A stretch of 6,268 bases of DNA from an uncultured Bacilli bacterium (lineage in GTDB: Bacteria; Bacillota_I; Bacilli_A; RFN20; CAG-826), in assembly GCA_934168325.1 (NCBI GenBank), contig CAKPNG010000058.1:1-6268 (forward strand), read 5' to 3'. Below are positions 1-5,766 of the stretch, piece by piece (positions within the stretch are counted from its first letter, which is position 1; each line of letters begins with the position of its first letter). Made by a program: the position numbers and the translations under genes. The notes beneath the pieces were generated by a model that ran no database searches, was not told where the DNA came from, and saw nothing but the letters and a program-made list of their open reading frames with translations.

Positions 1-74
1 GAAACAAAATGATATTAAAAGCAAAGAAAATAAGGGCAATTCTAAAAATTGTCTACAAAACGTTGACTAGTGCA
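1..74 (+). repeat. Left arm of a 74-bp perfect terminal inverted repeat
   Basis: These 74 bases are identical to the reverse complement of 6194-6267. The match stops after GTGCA: the left continues TATTC, while the right, read inward, continues ATAAC. The repeat is open in the frame of both flanking coding regions and encodes residues ending KIVYKTLTSA before the two proteins diverge at a codon boundary. The arms sit at the extreme ends of the window, so the repeat may extend further outside it. Whether it is a recombination site, a duplicated coding segment or a repeat at which an assembly broke cannot be told from here. Confidence 0.97.
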
Positions 75-539
75 TATTCACCATTTAATATAACTAGAAA
101 ACTACTAACATTACTTTTTGGTGATGAAAATATTACTGATGCAGTTAGTTTTTGTACAAATCCTAACATATTACAATATTTTTTATTAGCTTGTGATACT
201 TTAGATAAAGTTGAATTAAAGTTTACTTCTAAAGCAAGTAATACACCCCTTGTTAAAAAATATTGGAAGAAGATTGCATCAGGAAAAATAGATAAATATG
301 GTAGAAATATTAAATCTAATTATGATGCTAGTAAATGGCAATTAGATATTATTAAATTTTCTATTCTAAATGGTGAATATAATTATGAGATATTATTAGA
401 AAATGCTTCGTTACTTCCTATTAATTATAAAGAATCACTTCCTTCAGGTAATCTTTTACCAATGCTAAATGCTTTAAAAAATGGTGATATCGATTATTTT
501 AAAAGAATTCAACTTTTAATCGATAAATTAGATTATTAA
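1..539 (+). CDS. C-terminal part of an unrecognised protein, N-terminus outside window and fused in frame to the terminal repeat
   Basis: The frame is open from the left edge to a TAA stop. An ATG occurs at 9-11, but codons upstream of it are also open and no ribosome binding site is visible, so that ATG is probably internal. The first 22 residues from it come from the inverted repeat and are shared with the recombinase tail at the other end of the window. The following roughly 154 residues (YSPFNITRKLL... to ...QLLIDKLDY) are mixed polar/hydrophobic and Lys/Asn-rich, with no membrane segment or signal peptide. Codon use is convincingly coding (TTA, ATT, GAT and AAA rich). I do not recognise the family. 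The sequence does not resemble a serine-recombinase C-terminus: the VDRCTV-type ending is absent. It may be the tail of a gene interrupted or rearranged at the repeat, an alternative C-terminus brought in by inversion, or a chimeric join. No strong terminator follows it. Confidence 0.6.
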   Translation, partial: NKMILKAKKIRAILKIVYKTLTSAYSPFNITRKLLTLLFGDENITDAVSFCTNPNILQYFLLACDTLDKVELKFTSKASNTPLVKKYWKKIASGKIDKYGRNIKSNYDASKWQLDIIKFSILNGEYNYEILLENASLLPINYKESLPSGNLLPMLNALKNGDIDYFKRIQLLIDKLDY

Positions 540-606
540 TTTTTTAATTATATAAATAAGAAAGATTTTTGAACGTATTATAAAGATAAATAGTTCCCTA
601 TAGACC

Positions 607-634
607 TTTAATAATGAAAAATAAGTAGTATAAT
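607..634 (+). promoter_or_regulatory. Probable promoter of the acetyltransferase/membrane protein unit
   Basis: A perfect TATAAT lies at 629-634. The best -35 candidate, at 607-612 (TTTAAT, 16-base spacer), is poor, and there is no TG extension. Transcription would begin near 641, giving a leader of about 70 bases before the ATG at 712. Confidence 0.4.
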
Positions 635-685
635 AAAGAAGAAAGAACCGTTAGACTAAAATTATTCTAAAAGGCTTTATTAATT

Positions 686-704
686 AATCTTAAGATTGAG
701 GAGG
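686..704 (+). promoter_or_regulatory. Palindrome abutting a strong ribosome binding site
   Basis: AATCTTAAGATT (686-697) is a perfect 12-bp palindrome followed immediately by GAGGAGG (698-704), which stands 7 bases before the ATG at 712. The Shine-Dalgarno site fixes the start of the acetyltransferase. The palindrome could be an operator or a weak RNA stem beside the ribosome site, or chance in AT-rich DNA. Confidence 0.6.
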
Positions 705-711
705 AAAGCTA

Positions 712-1218
712 ATGAATGATATTAGTTTAAGATTATTAGTAAATACTGATGATGCAAAAAATATAAGTAGATGGTTAAAAGATAAAGAAGTAACCCAATA
801 TTTAAATGAAGATATTAATAGTGCAGATCGACTTGAAGAAGTTATTAATTCTAATAAATCTAATTTATTAACATATTATTTAAATCAAGATGGTAGATTT
901 TTCTTAATTGATCATAGTAAATCTCCATGTGTTGGTTTTATTAATTTATTTACAATTATTCCTAATAAAGAATATGAAATAGTCGTTGTAATAGGCGATC
1001 CTATTAATTGGAATAAACAATATGCATATCATGCATTAAACGAAATAATGAGAGAAGTATTTTTTAAATGGAGAATAAACAAATTAAAAGCTAAAATTCA
1101 CAAAGATAATCAAAGAAGTATTAATTTATTTAATAAATTATTATTTGAGAAAGAAAAAGAAGGTAAAGAGTTCTATACTTTTGAAATGAGTTTTAATCGT
1201 TATTTATCTTTAGTATAA
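712..1218 (+). CDS. GNAT-family N-acetyltransferase (RimJ/RimL-like)
   Basis: This 168-residue protein has the length and layout of the RimJ/RimL/Acetyltransf_3 type GNAT enzymes, which move an acetyl group from acetyl-CoA to an amine on a protein, antibiotic or small molecule. Visible elements are an N-terminal LRLL strand (residues 6-9) with a helix carrying NISRWLKDKEV, a central strand ending VVVIGDP (91-97), and the late motif NQRSINLFNKLLFEKE (133-148), typical of the GNAT motif-B region. The acetyl-CoA loop, usually W-x-G-x-G-Y-[AG], reads NWNKQYAYHAL (99-109), so the expected glycines are replaced by Asn and Gln. Activity may be reduced or the fold repurposed. The start is supported by GAGGAGG seven bases upstream. 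The membrane-protein gene follows after 43 bases with no promoter between, suggesting cotranscription. The substrate cannot be inferred. Confidence is high for the fold and low for catalysis. Confidence 0.82.
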   Translation: MNDISLRLLVNTDDAKNISRWLKDKEVTQYLNEDINSADRLEEVINSNKSNLLTYYLNQDGRFFLIDHSKSPCVGFINLFTIIPNKEYEIVVVIGDPINWNKQYAYHALNEIMREVFFKWRINKLKAKIHKDNQRSINLFNKLLFEKEKEGKEFYTFEMSFNRYLSLV

Positions 1219-1261
1219 TAATTTTCTTTTATATATAAGGTAATATTGATATATTTTTCTT

Positions 1262-1888
1262 ATGAAGAATAAAGAAGAAATTAAGAATAATATTAAAAGT
1301 GTACCTTATATTAATAAAGTTATATTTTTTAATAAAATAAGTTTAATTATTAATAGTATTCTTACTATTAGTAAAGTTATATTAGCTATTATTTTTAAAG
1401 ATTTATTTATAGGTTTAGCAAGTTGTTATTATTTCTTTATTGTTTGTGATAAATTATGTTTTTATTATGGTAAAAAGAAAGATAATAAGAAATTAGAAGA
1501 TTCTAAATTATTTTTATTAATGACAATATTTTTATTTATTGGTTCTTTATTTTATTTAGCTTATTGGGTTAACGCTTTAGTAGGTGAAAGTATAAATATT
1601 AAATATTCTAAATTACAATTTATTATTTATTTTATTATTTATATTATTGAAACTATATTTAGTATACGTGGATTATCTTTCTTTAATAAGAATAAAGATA
1701 TGCTTTTAGGTGGTATCAAGTTTGTAAATTTATCTATATCTATTTCAGCATTTTTTAACTTAATTATTATTATATTATGTACATTTAAAGGTTTGTCTAA
1801 TTATTATTTTATTAACTTTAATGGCGTTATTATAGCAATTATTATGTATATAATATATTTTAAAAAATATAGAAAACCTAAAAAATAA
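1262..1888 (+). CDS. Six-helix integral membrane protein of unknown function
   Basis: This 208-residue, strongly hydrophobic, Lys/Ile/Phe-rich protein has about six predicted membrane segments, near residues 25-45, 47-67, 83-105, 118-138, 149-173 and 182-200. Lys-rich cytoplasmic stretches lie at the N-terminus (2-19), in a loop at 70-82 and in the C-terminal tail KKYRKPKK. I see no catalytic motif. The first pair of helices (NSILTISKVILAIIF followed by a second helix ending at CFYYG) is loosely reminiscent of the helical pairs of cation-diffusion-facilitator-like proteins, but the resemblance is weak and I do not assign that function. The ATG at 1262 is forced: in-frame stops TAA (1241) and TGA (1247) lie just upstream. 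No Shine-Dalgarno site stands at a normal distance (AAGG is about 21 bases away), so translation may be weak or depend on the upstream gene. Base composition is extremely AT-rich. Confidence 0.75.
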   Translation: MKNKEEIKNNIKSVPYINKVIFFNKISLIINSILTISKVILAIIFKDLFIGLASCYYFFIVCDKLCFYYGKKKDNKKLEDSKLFLLMTIFLFIGSLFYLAYWVNALVGESINIKYSKLQFIIYFIIYIIETIFSIRGLSFFNKNKDMLLGGIKFVNLSISISAFFNLIIIILCTFKGLSNYYFINFNGVIIAIIMYIIYFKKYRKPKK

Positions 1889-1908
1889 TTGAGATTAGTA
1901 AGGTTTTT
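1873..1908 (+). terminator. Weak candidate terminator overlapping the end of the membrane-protein gene
   Basis: AAAACCT (1873-1879) can pair with AGGTTTT (1901-1907), followed by one more T. The stem is only 7 bp, the loop is about 21 bases and the T-run forms part of the stem, so this is a weak call. Confidence 0.3.
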
Positions 1909-2260
1909 AATTAAAAATAAGAGTTTTATAAAATAATTTTTACATTTTTTATTAAATTTATTTACTAAAAATTTAAGATTGATGATGCTATAAGAAAGAA
2001 GAAAAAATGAAAAATTTAAAATGTTATTTATATTAAAATTAGTAAATTAGATTTAGCTCATATTTTACAATTATTTATTTAATAAAAGATTTTAGTATCG
2101 GAAATTTTGACATATAACTTAGTAATCGTAAAAATATCTATTTAAATTATAAATTTAAAATAACTCAAAAATTTAAAATAAATATAAGAACTACATTTAC
2201 TATCTTATTTCATTAATTTGTAAATCTTTCGATTTAATCAAGATTTTTTAAATTTTCTTC

Positions 2261-2290
2261 TTGTCTAATATACAGATTTTTTGCTATGAT
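2261..2290 (+). promoter_or_regulatory. Extended -10 promoter of the purine permease
   Basis: TTGTCT (2261-2266) and TATGAT (2285-2290) are separated by 18 bases. The -10 is preceded by TGC (2282-2284), giving an extended -10 element. Transcription would start near 2297, leaving a short leader of about 33 bases with no room for an aptamer. Confidence 0.65.
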
Positions 2291-2313
2291 TAAAAGGTCT
2301 TTTTTAAAAAGGG

Positions 2314-2320
2314 AAAGGAG
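2314..2320 (+). promoter_or_regulatory. Ribosome binding site of the purine permease
   Basis: AAAGGAG stands 9 bases before the ATG at 2330. A second in-frame ATG at 2336 would be 15 bases away, so the first ATG is preferred. Confidence 0.75.
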
Positions 2321-2329
2321 AAAGACTCA

Positions 2330-3874
2330 ATGAAAATGGTAGATGGAAAACTACAACTTTTTGGCGTTAAAAAATCTGGTTCTACTTATCGTAAAGAGAT
2401 ATTAGGTGGCTTAACGACATTCTTTGCAATGAGCTATATTATTGCAACTAACCCAAACATTTTAGGTGCTAGTGGAATGCCTTGGGGAGCAGTATTTATT
2501 GCAACAATCTTAGCTTCAGTTATTGCTACTTTGATTATGGGATTATTTGCTAATGTCCCATATGCACAAGCTCCTGGAATGGGATTAAATGCTTTCTTTA
2601 CTTATACCGTATGTATGGCATTAAATTTCACTTGGCAAGAAGCTCTCACAATGGTCTTTATTTGTGGTGTAATTAATATTTTAATTACAGTTACAAAAGT
2701 AAGAAAACTTATTATTAAAGCAATACCTGCTTCACTTCAAAGCGCTATAAGTGGTGGTATTGGCTTATTTATTGCTTATTTAGGTATTTTAAACGTTGGT
2801 GGAATTAGTTTTGCTTCTGGCGTTCCTAGTATGGCAACTTGGAATAGTGCTAACTTCATTATTTTCTTAATTGGATTAATAATTTGTGTTGTCTTAAATT
2901 GTTTAAAAGTTAAAGGTGCAATGATTATTACAATCCTTGTTACTACTTTATTTGGTTTAATACCAATTAATGGAAGTCCAGTTACTCAAATTGGTAGTTT
3001 AGGTATTGGAAGTGCAAAATATGGTTATATGGATGGCTTTATTGATGCATTTAAACAATTACCTCAAACATTAGGTGTAATCTTTACAAAAGAAGGGTTC
3101 CCAAGTTTATTTAGTGAAGGTGGAGTAAAAGCAGTTACTGCTATTATTACTATTTTCTCATTCTCATTAACTGATACATTTGACACTTTAGGAACATTTA
3201 TTGGAACTGGTAGAAAAACTGGTATCTTTACTGATGATGATATTAACGGTATGGAAACAAGCCGTGGATTTAAATCCAAAATGGATAAAGCATTATTTAG
3301 TGATTCAGTAGCAACAAGTATTGGTGCTATATTTGGAACAAGTAATACAACAACATTCGTTGAAAGTGCTGCTGGTATTGGAGCTGGTGCTAGAACTGGT
3401 TTAGCTAGTGTTGTTACAGCTGGTATGTTTATTTTATCAATATTCTTTGCTGGACCAATTAGTGCAATTCCATCATCTGCTACTGCACCTGTATTAGTAG
3501 TTGTTGGATGTATGATGTTATCTAATTTTGCTGATATTAAATGGAATAAGATTGAAGAAGCTATACCTGCTTTCTTTGCTACAGCATTTATGGCATTCTG
3601 TTATAGTATTTCTTATGGTATTGCAATGGGCTTTATCAGTTACTGTCTTATTGAATTAGTATTATATACTAAAAATGTTATTTGCTATTATAGCGGTAAA
3701 AAGAAATTATCAGAATTAGAATCTATTAATGAAGATGGCAATATAATAAATAAAACTAATGGTGAGATTATATGTGGTAAACCTAAATTAAAGATAAGTG
3801 TTATATTAGGTGTTTCCACATTACTTTTCTTACTTAATTTTATTTTATTAGCAACACCATTAATGAATAAATAA
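2330..3874 (+). CDS. NCS2-family purine permease, AzgA-like (PbuG/PbuO type; guanine/hypoxanthine or adenine)
   Basis: This polytopic inner-membrane importer has 514 residues and the full set of signatures of the AzgA-like branch of the NCS2 nucleobase transporters, which bring purine bases into the cell with a cation for salvage. Seen in order: TYRKEILGGLTTFFAMSYI (residues 19-37) with the following NPNIL (41-45); VPYAQAPGMGLNAFF (76-90), the family hallmark; IPASLQSAISGGIGLFIAYLG (132-152); the TDTFDTLGTFIGTG core (281-294); and GTSNTTTFVESAAGIGAGARTG (336-357). These are the two transmembrane-10/3-like substrate regions of the family and none is damaged. The C-terminus carries a hydrophilic loop (about 456-486) and a final helix (488-508), making the protein slightly longer than many relatives. 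It has its own promoter upstream and a strong terminator downstream, so it is monocistronic. Exact substrate preference cannot be read from the sequence, so no gene symbol is given. Confidence 0.95.
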   Translation: MKMVDGKLQLFGVKKSGSTYRKEILGGLTTFFAMSYIIATNPNILGASGMPWGAVFIATILASVIATLIMGLFANVPYAQAPGMGLNAFFTYTVCMALNFTWQEALTMVFICGVINILITVTKVRKLIIKAIPASLQSAISGGIGLFIAYLGILNVGGISFASGVPSMATWNSANFIIFLIGLIICVVLNCLKVKGAMIITILVTTLFGLIPINGSPVTQIGSLGIGSAKYGYMDGFIDAFKQLPQTLGVIFTKEGFPSLFSEGGVKAVTAIITIFSFSLTDTFDTLGTFIGTGRKTGIFTDDDINGMETSRGFKSKMDKALFSDSVATSIGAIFGTSNTTTFVESAAGIGAGARTGLASVVTAGMFILSIFFAGPISAIPSSATAPVLVVVGCMMLSNFADIKWNKIEEAIPAFFATAFMAFCYSISYGIAMGFISYCLIELVLYTKNVICYYSGKKKLSELESINEDGNIINKTNGEIICGKPKLKISVILGVSTLLFLLNFILLATPLMNK

Positions 3875-3893
3875 ATTAAATAATCTTTAGTTA

Positions 3894-3923
3894 GAAAAAG
3901 CTATCTATTTTGATAGCTTTTTC
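3894..3923 (+). terminator. Rho-independent terminator of the purine permease
   Basis: GAAAAAGCTATC (3894-3905) and GATAGCTTTTTC (3912-3923) form a perfect 12-bp stem with a 6-base loop. The A-run and T-run lie inside the stem, so it could work in both directions. It lies 20 bases after the permease stop codon. Confidence 0.9.
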
Positions 3924-3936
3924 TATTAAAATTATT

Positions 3937-3965
3937 TTGTATATTGCTATTAACTATGCTAATAT
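3937..3965 (+). promoter_or_regulatory. Promoter of tRNA-Thr
   Basis: TTGTAT (3937-3942) and TAATAT (3960-3965) are separated by 17 bases, and TGC (3957-3959) precedes the -10. Transcription would begin only a few bases before the mature tRNA 5' end at 3977. Confidence 0.6.
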
Positions 3966-3976
3966 AAATGGGCTAG

Positions 3977-4050
3977 GCCCCCTTAGTTAATCGGTATAAC
4001 GGATCCATGGTAAGGATCTATGCGTAGTTCGACTCTGCGAGGGGGCACCA
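3977..4050 (+). tRNA. tRNA-Thr (anticodon GGT)
   Basis: A complete 74-base cloverleaf can be folded by eye. The acceptor stem is GCCCCCT (3977-3983) with AGGGGGC (4040-4046). The D stem is GTTA (3986-3989) with TAAC (3997-4000). The anticodon stem is GATCC (4002-4006) with GGATC (4014-4018) around the 7-base loop ATGGTAA. The anticodon GGT is at 4009-4011, with the usual T before it and A after it. The variable loop is TATG, and the T arm is CGTAG/CTGCG (one G-T pair) around TTCGACT. The discriminator A and an encoded CCA follow. It reads the threonine codons ACC and ACT and is flanked by its own promoter and terminator. Its 3' end is not duplicated elsewhere in the window, so there is no sign of integration into it here. 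Confidence 0.96.
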
Positions 4051-4064
4051 TTAATTGAACACAT

Positions 4065-4095
4065 GACAATACGATTGAAAGTATTGTCTTTTTTT
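4065..4095 (+). terminator. Rho-independent terminator after tRNA-Thr
   Basis: GACAATAC (4065-4072) pairs perfectly with GTATTGTC (4081-4088) around an 8-base loop and is followed by seven T residues (4089-4095). It begins 15 bases after the CCA end of the tRNA. Confidence 0.92.
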
Positions 4096-4129
4096 GTACT
4101 TAACCTTATTTTTTATAGGTTTAAATATG

Positions 4130-4272
4130 TTAACGATTTAAAAGTCGGAACCTTTTTATTTGAAATTATATTTTTTAAGTATGATACTGCTTACTTAATG
4201 TTTTATATCACCATAAAACGAAATGAGTTAAAATTAAAATTCTTATAATCGTTAAATTATTGTAATCGTTAA
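4130..4272. repeat. Three copies of AATCGTTAA (two direct, one inverted)
   Basis: Copies are at 4130-4138 (minus orientation), 4247-4255 and 4264-4272 (plus orientation). The two direct copies start 17 bases apart and can be extended to TAATCGTTAA. They lie 34-60 bases upstream of the -35 box of the AlbA_2 gene. They could be binding sites for a regulator, perhaps the adjacent winged-helix protein itself. This is inference. Confidence 0.7.
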
Positions 4273-4305
4273 TAGATTTGATTTTGAAAATTCACGGAAT
4301 TAATA

Positions 4306-4334
4306 TTGATTTATCGCCCACATTTTTATATAAT
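4306..4334 (+). promoter_or_regulatory. Promoter of the AlbA_2-domain gene
   Basis: TTGATT (4306-4311) and a perfect TATAAT (4329-4334) are separated by exactly 17 bases. Transcription would begin near 4341, giving a leader of about 20 bases. Confidence 0.8.
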
Positions 4335-4348
4335 ATATTAAAAATTAA

Positions 4349-4357
4349 GAGGGTGAT
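4349..4357 (+). promoter_or_regulatory. Ribosome binding site of the AlbA_2-domain gene
   Basis: GAGGGTGAT closely matches the complement of the 16S rRNA 3' end and lies just upstream of the ATG at 4361, fixing the start. Confidence 0.8.
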
Positions 4358-4360
4358 AAA

Positions 4361-5743
4361 ATGATTAATGCTATTGATATAATAAATGAATGCTTATCAT
4401 ATGAAAGCGAAAGAGAATGGTTTGAATTTAAGAAAAATTGGTTTGAAGTAAACCAGCTTGGAGAATATATTTCGTCATTATCCAATAGTGCAGCAATTTT
4501 GGGGAAAGACTATGCATATATGATATGGGGTATTAATGATAAAACTCATGAAATTGTAGGAACTACTATTAATTATGAAAAGGAAATAAAAAATGAGCCT
4601 CTTAAGCATTATTTGGCGAGAAACATAAATCCTAGCATCAATTTTTATTTTCTTGAAACAAATATAAATTCTAAGAGACTAGTTGTTCTAATAATACCTG
4701 CTGCCAAGATTATTCCTACTTCTTATAAGGATATTAGGTTTATTCGCATTGGATCGAGCAAAGAAAATTTGAAAAAATATCCAGAAAGAGAAGCGTTTTT
4801 ATTCTCAACACTTACATTTGGATTGCCTACAATTACAAATAGAACTAGTGAATATCAAGAACTATCTTTTAATCAACTAAAATCTTATTATGCTTCAAAA
4901 AACATTAATCTAAATGAAAACACATTTAAAAAGAATCTACATTTACTTACCAAAGAAGGCAAATACAACATAATGGCACAATTATTATCTGATAATTCTC
5001 ATGTTCCTATTAGAGTTGCAATATTTGAAGGAAAGACAAAAGCTTCAAAAATGTATTCCATCAAGGAATTTGGATATAAATGTCTTCTTTATTCTTTAAT
5101 GGATGTTTTAAATTATGGAGAAGTATTGAATATTCCTCAAGCTAATGAAAAGGGACGCATTATGGAAAGGGAAGAAATAATGCTTTTTGATTTTGATGTT
5201 TTTAGAGAAGCAACCATTAATGCTTTTTTACACAATGAGTGGATTAATCTCAACGAACCGATGATAACAATTTATAATGACAGAATTGAAATTCTATCTA
5301 GAGGCACAATACCTCCATTACAAACTATAGAGGGTTTTTATGAAGGACACTCCATTCCAGTAAATGATAAATTATCAGAAATTTTTCTTCAATTACACAT
5401 AAGTGAAAAGACCGGAAGAGGTATTCCAACTATTGTTTCAAAATATGGAAAAAAAGTAATTTCATTGAAAGACCACAACATTATAATTACTATTCCATTT
5501 AATCGAATTAACAATGTGGGTGATAATGTGGGTGATAATGTGGGTGATAAATCACTGAACATATCTGCTATTAAAGTTCTTGCAGAAATACGAAATAATC
5601 CAAAAATCACAAAACCTCAATTAATGATTAAATGCGATTTAGGAAAGACATCAATTGATAATATAATCAAAAAGTTAAAAGAAATGAATTATATTGAAAG
5701 AATCGGTGCTAATAAAAACGGGTATTGGAAAGTTAACAAATAA
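4361..5743 (+). CDS. AlbA_2 (Schlafen-type) / HATPase_c_4 / winged-helix protein, putative transcriptional regulator
   Basis: This 460-residue protein has the domain order of the bacterial family often annotated 'ATP-binding protein', 'putative transcriptional regulator' or 'RecG-like'. The N-terminal AlbA_2 domain spans about residues 10-150, with the ESEREWFEFK opening (15-24), the central YMIWGI strand (53-58) and IRFIRIGSS (125-133). A GHKL-like ATPase region follows, with FREATINAFLHNEW (281-294), where E283, N287 and H291 sit in the N-box position, then IEILSRG (309-315) and GRG (352-354). A Gly/Asp/Asn-rich hinge (386-396) leads to a C-terminal winged helix (399-457) ending GYWKV. Members are widespread in mobile and accessory regions, and their physiological role is mostly unknown. 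The gene has its own promoter, convergent neighbour and repeated upstream 9-mers that might be autoregulatory sites. Leucine codons are more varied (CTT, CTA, TTG) than in the TTA-dominated genes to the left, consistent with transfer. It appears intact. Confidence 0.9.
   Translation: MINAIDIINECLSYESEREWFEFKKNWFEVNQLGEYISSLSNSAAILGKDYAYMIWGINDKTHEIVGTTINYEKEIKNEPLKHYLARNINPSINFYFLETNINSKRLVVLIIPAAKIIPTSYKDIRFIRIGSSKENLKKYPEREAFLFSTLTFGLPTITNRTSEYQELSFNQLKSYYASKNINLNENTFKKNLHLLTKEGKYNIMAQLLSDNSHVPIRVAIFEGKTKASKMYSIKEFGYKCLLYSLMDVLNYGEVLNIPQANEKGRIMEREEIMLFDFDVFREATINAFLHNEWINLNEPMITIYNDRIEILSRGTIPPLQTIEGFYEGHSIPVNDKLSEIFLQLHISEKTGRGIPTIVSKYGKKVISLKDHNIIITIPFNRINNVGDNVGDNVGDKSLNISAIKVLAEIRNNPKITKPQLMIKCDLGKTSIDNIIKKLKEMNYIERIGANKNGYWKVNK
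5513..5548 (+). repeat. 12-bp tandem repeat, three perfect units, coding for NVGD x3
   Basis: AATGTGGGTGAT is repeated three times without a mismatch inside the AlbA_2 gene, encoding three successive NVGD units (residues 385-396) between the ATPase region and the winged helix. The unit is a multiple of three, so slippage would change hinge length without shifting the frame. Comparable VGEN/VGDN runs are known in this protein family. Confidence 0.95.
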
Positions 5744-5766
5744 CTATTTAATTGAAGTCTAAATAG
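5744..5766. terminator. Weak hairpin between convergent genes
   Basis: CTATTTA (5744-5750) pairs with TAAATAG (5760-5766) around a 9-base loop, overlapping the TAG stop of the recombinase tail. The stem is all A-T except one pair and has no clear T-run, so it is at best a weak bidirectional terminator. Confidence 0.3.

Larger units (their letters stand above)
540..711. other. Intergenic leader upstream of the acetyltransferase
   Basis: No gene is visible here. The stretch holds a probable -10 box (TATAAT at 629-634), a 12-bp perfect palindrome AATCTTAAGATT at 686-697, and directly after it the Shine-Dalgarno sequence GAGGAGG at 698-704. I looked for T-box and purine-riboswitch core motifs and found none. 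Confidence 0.6.
1889..2329. other. 441-base gene-free AT-rich gap upstream of the purine permease
   Basis: No convincing gene is seen on either strand. A nine-codon ORF beginning at 2007 (MKNLKCYLY) is preceded by a purine-rich stretch but has no further support. The 11-mer AAATTTAAAAT occurs three times (2012-2022, 2151-2161, 2169-2179), and the last two copies extend to a 13-mer direct repeat 18 bases apart. AAATC-TTTC-GATTT (starting 2222) could form a small hairpin. I searched for the purine-riboswitch core (TCTACC loop, CTATG closing side), which often precedes permeases of this type, and did not find it. A good promoter lies at the 3' end of the gap. Confidence 0.6.
4096..4360. other. 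Leader region of the AlbA_2 gene with repeated motifs
   Basis: I see no credible gene in these 265 bases. The 9-mer AATCGTTAA occurs at 4247-4255 and 4264-4272, and as its reverse complement at 4130-4138. A 7-bp dyad TTAAGTA (4175-4181) / TACTTAA (4192-4198) sits near the middle of the segment enclosed by the inverted copies. A near-consensus promoter and a strong ribosome binding site follow. Confidence 0.65.

Noticed and set aside
1241..1262. Possible use of the TGA=Trp code, since all visible stops are TAA or TAG
   Set aside because: All recognised tryptophans are TGG. Reading TGA 1247 through would add only a few codons after a TAA, so the standard bacterial code is sufficient.
1889..2329. 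Purine riboswitch upstream of the permease
   Set aside because: The conserved loop and closing-stem motifs are not present, and the predicted transcript leader is too short.
3064..3279. A 71-codon open frame on the minus strand
   Set aside because: It lies wholly inside the well-conserved purine permease gene and has no start signal, so it is an antisense shadow.
3977..4050. tRNA-Thr as an integration site with a duplicated 3' end
   Set aside because: No second copy of the tRNA 3' segment is found in the window.
4063..4248. A 61-codon open frame after the tRNA
   Set aside because: Its ATG lies against the tRNA terminator stem, it has no ribosome binding site, and the sequence is a low-complexity Phe/Leu/Lys string from AT-rich DNA.
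5513..5548. CRISPR-like repeat array
   Set aside because: The repeats are contiguous 12-mers without spacers and lie inside an intact reading frame.
5389..5610. A 73-codon open frame on the minus strand with SPTL repeats
   Set aside because: It is the reverse reading of the 12-bp tandem repeat in the AlbA_2 gene and has no support of its own.
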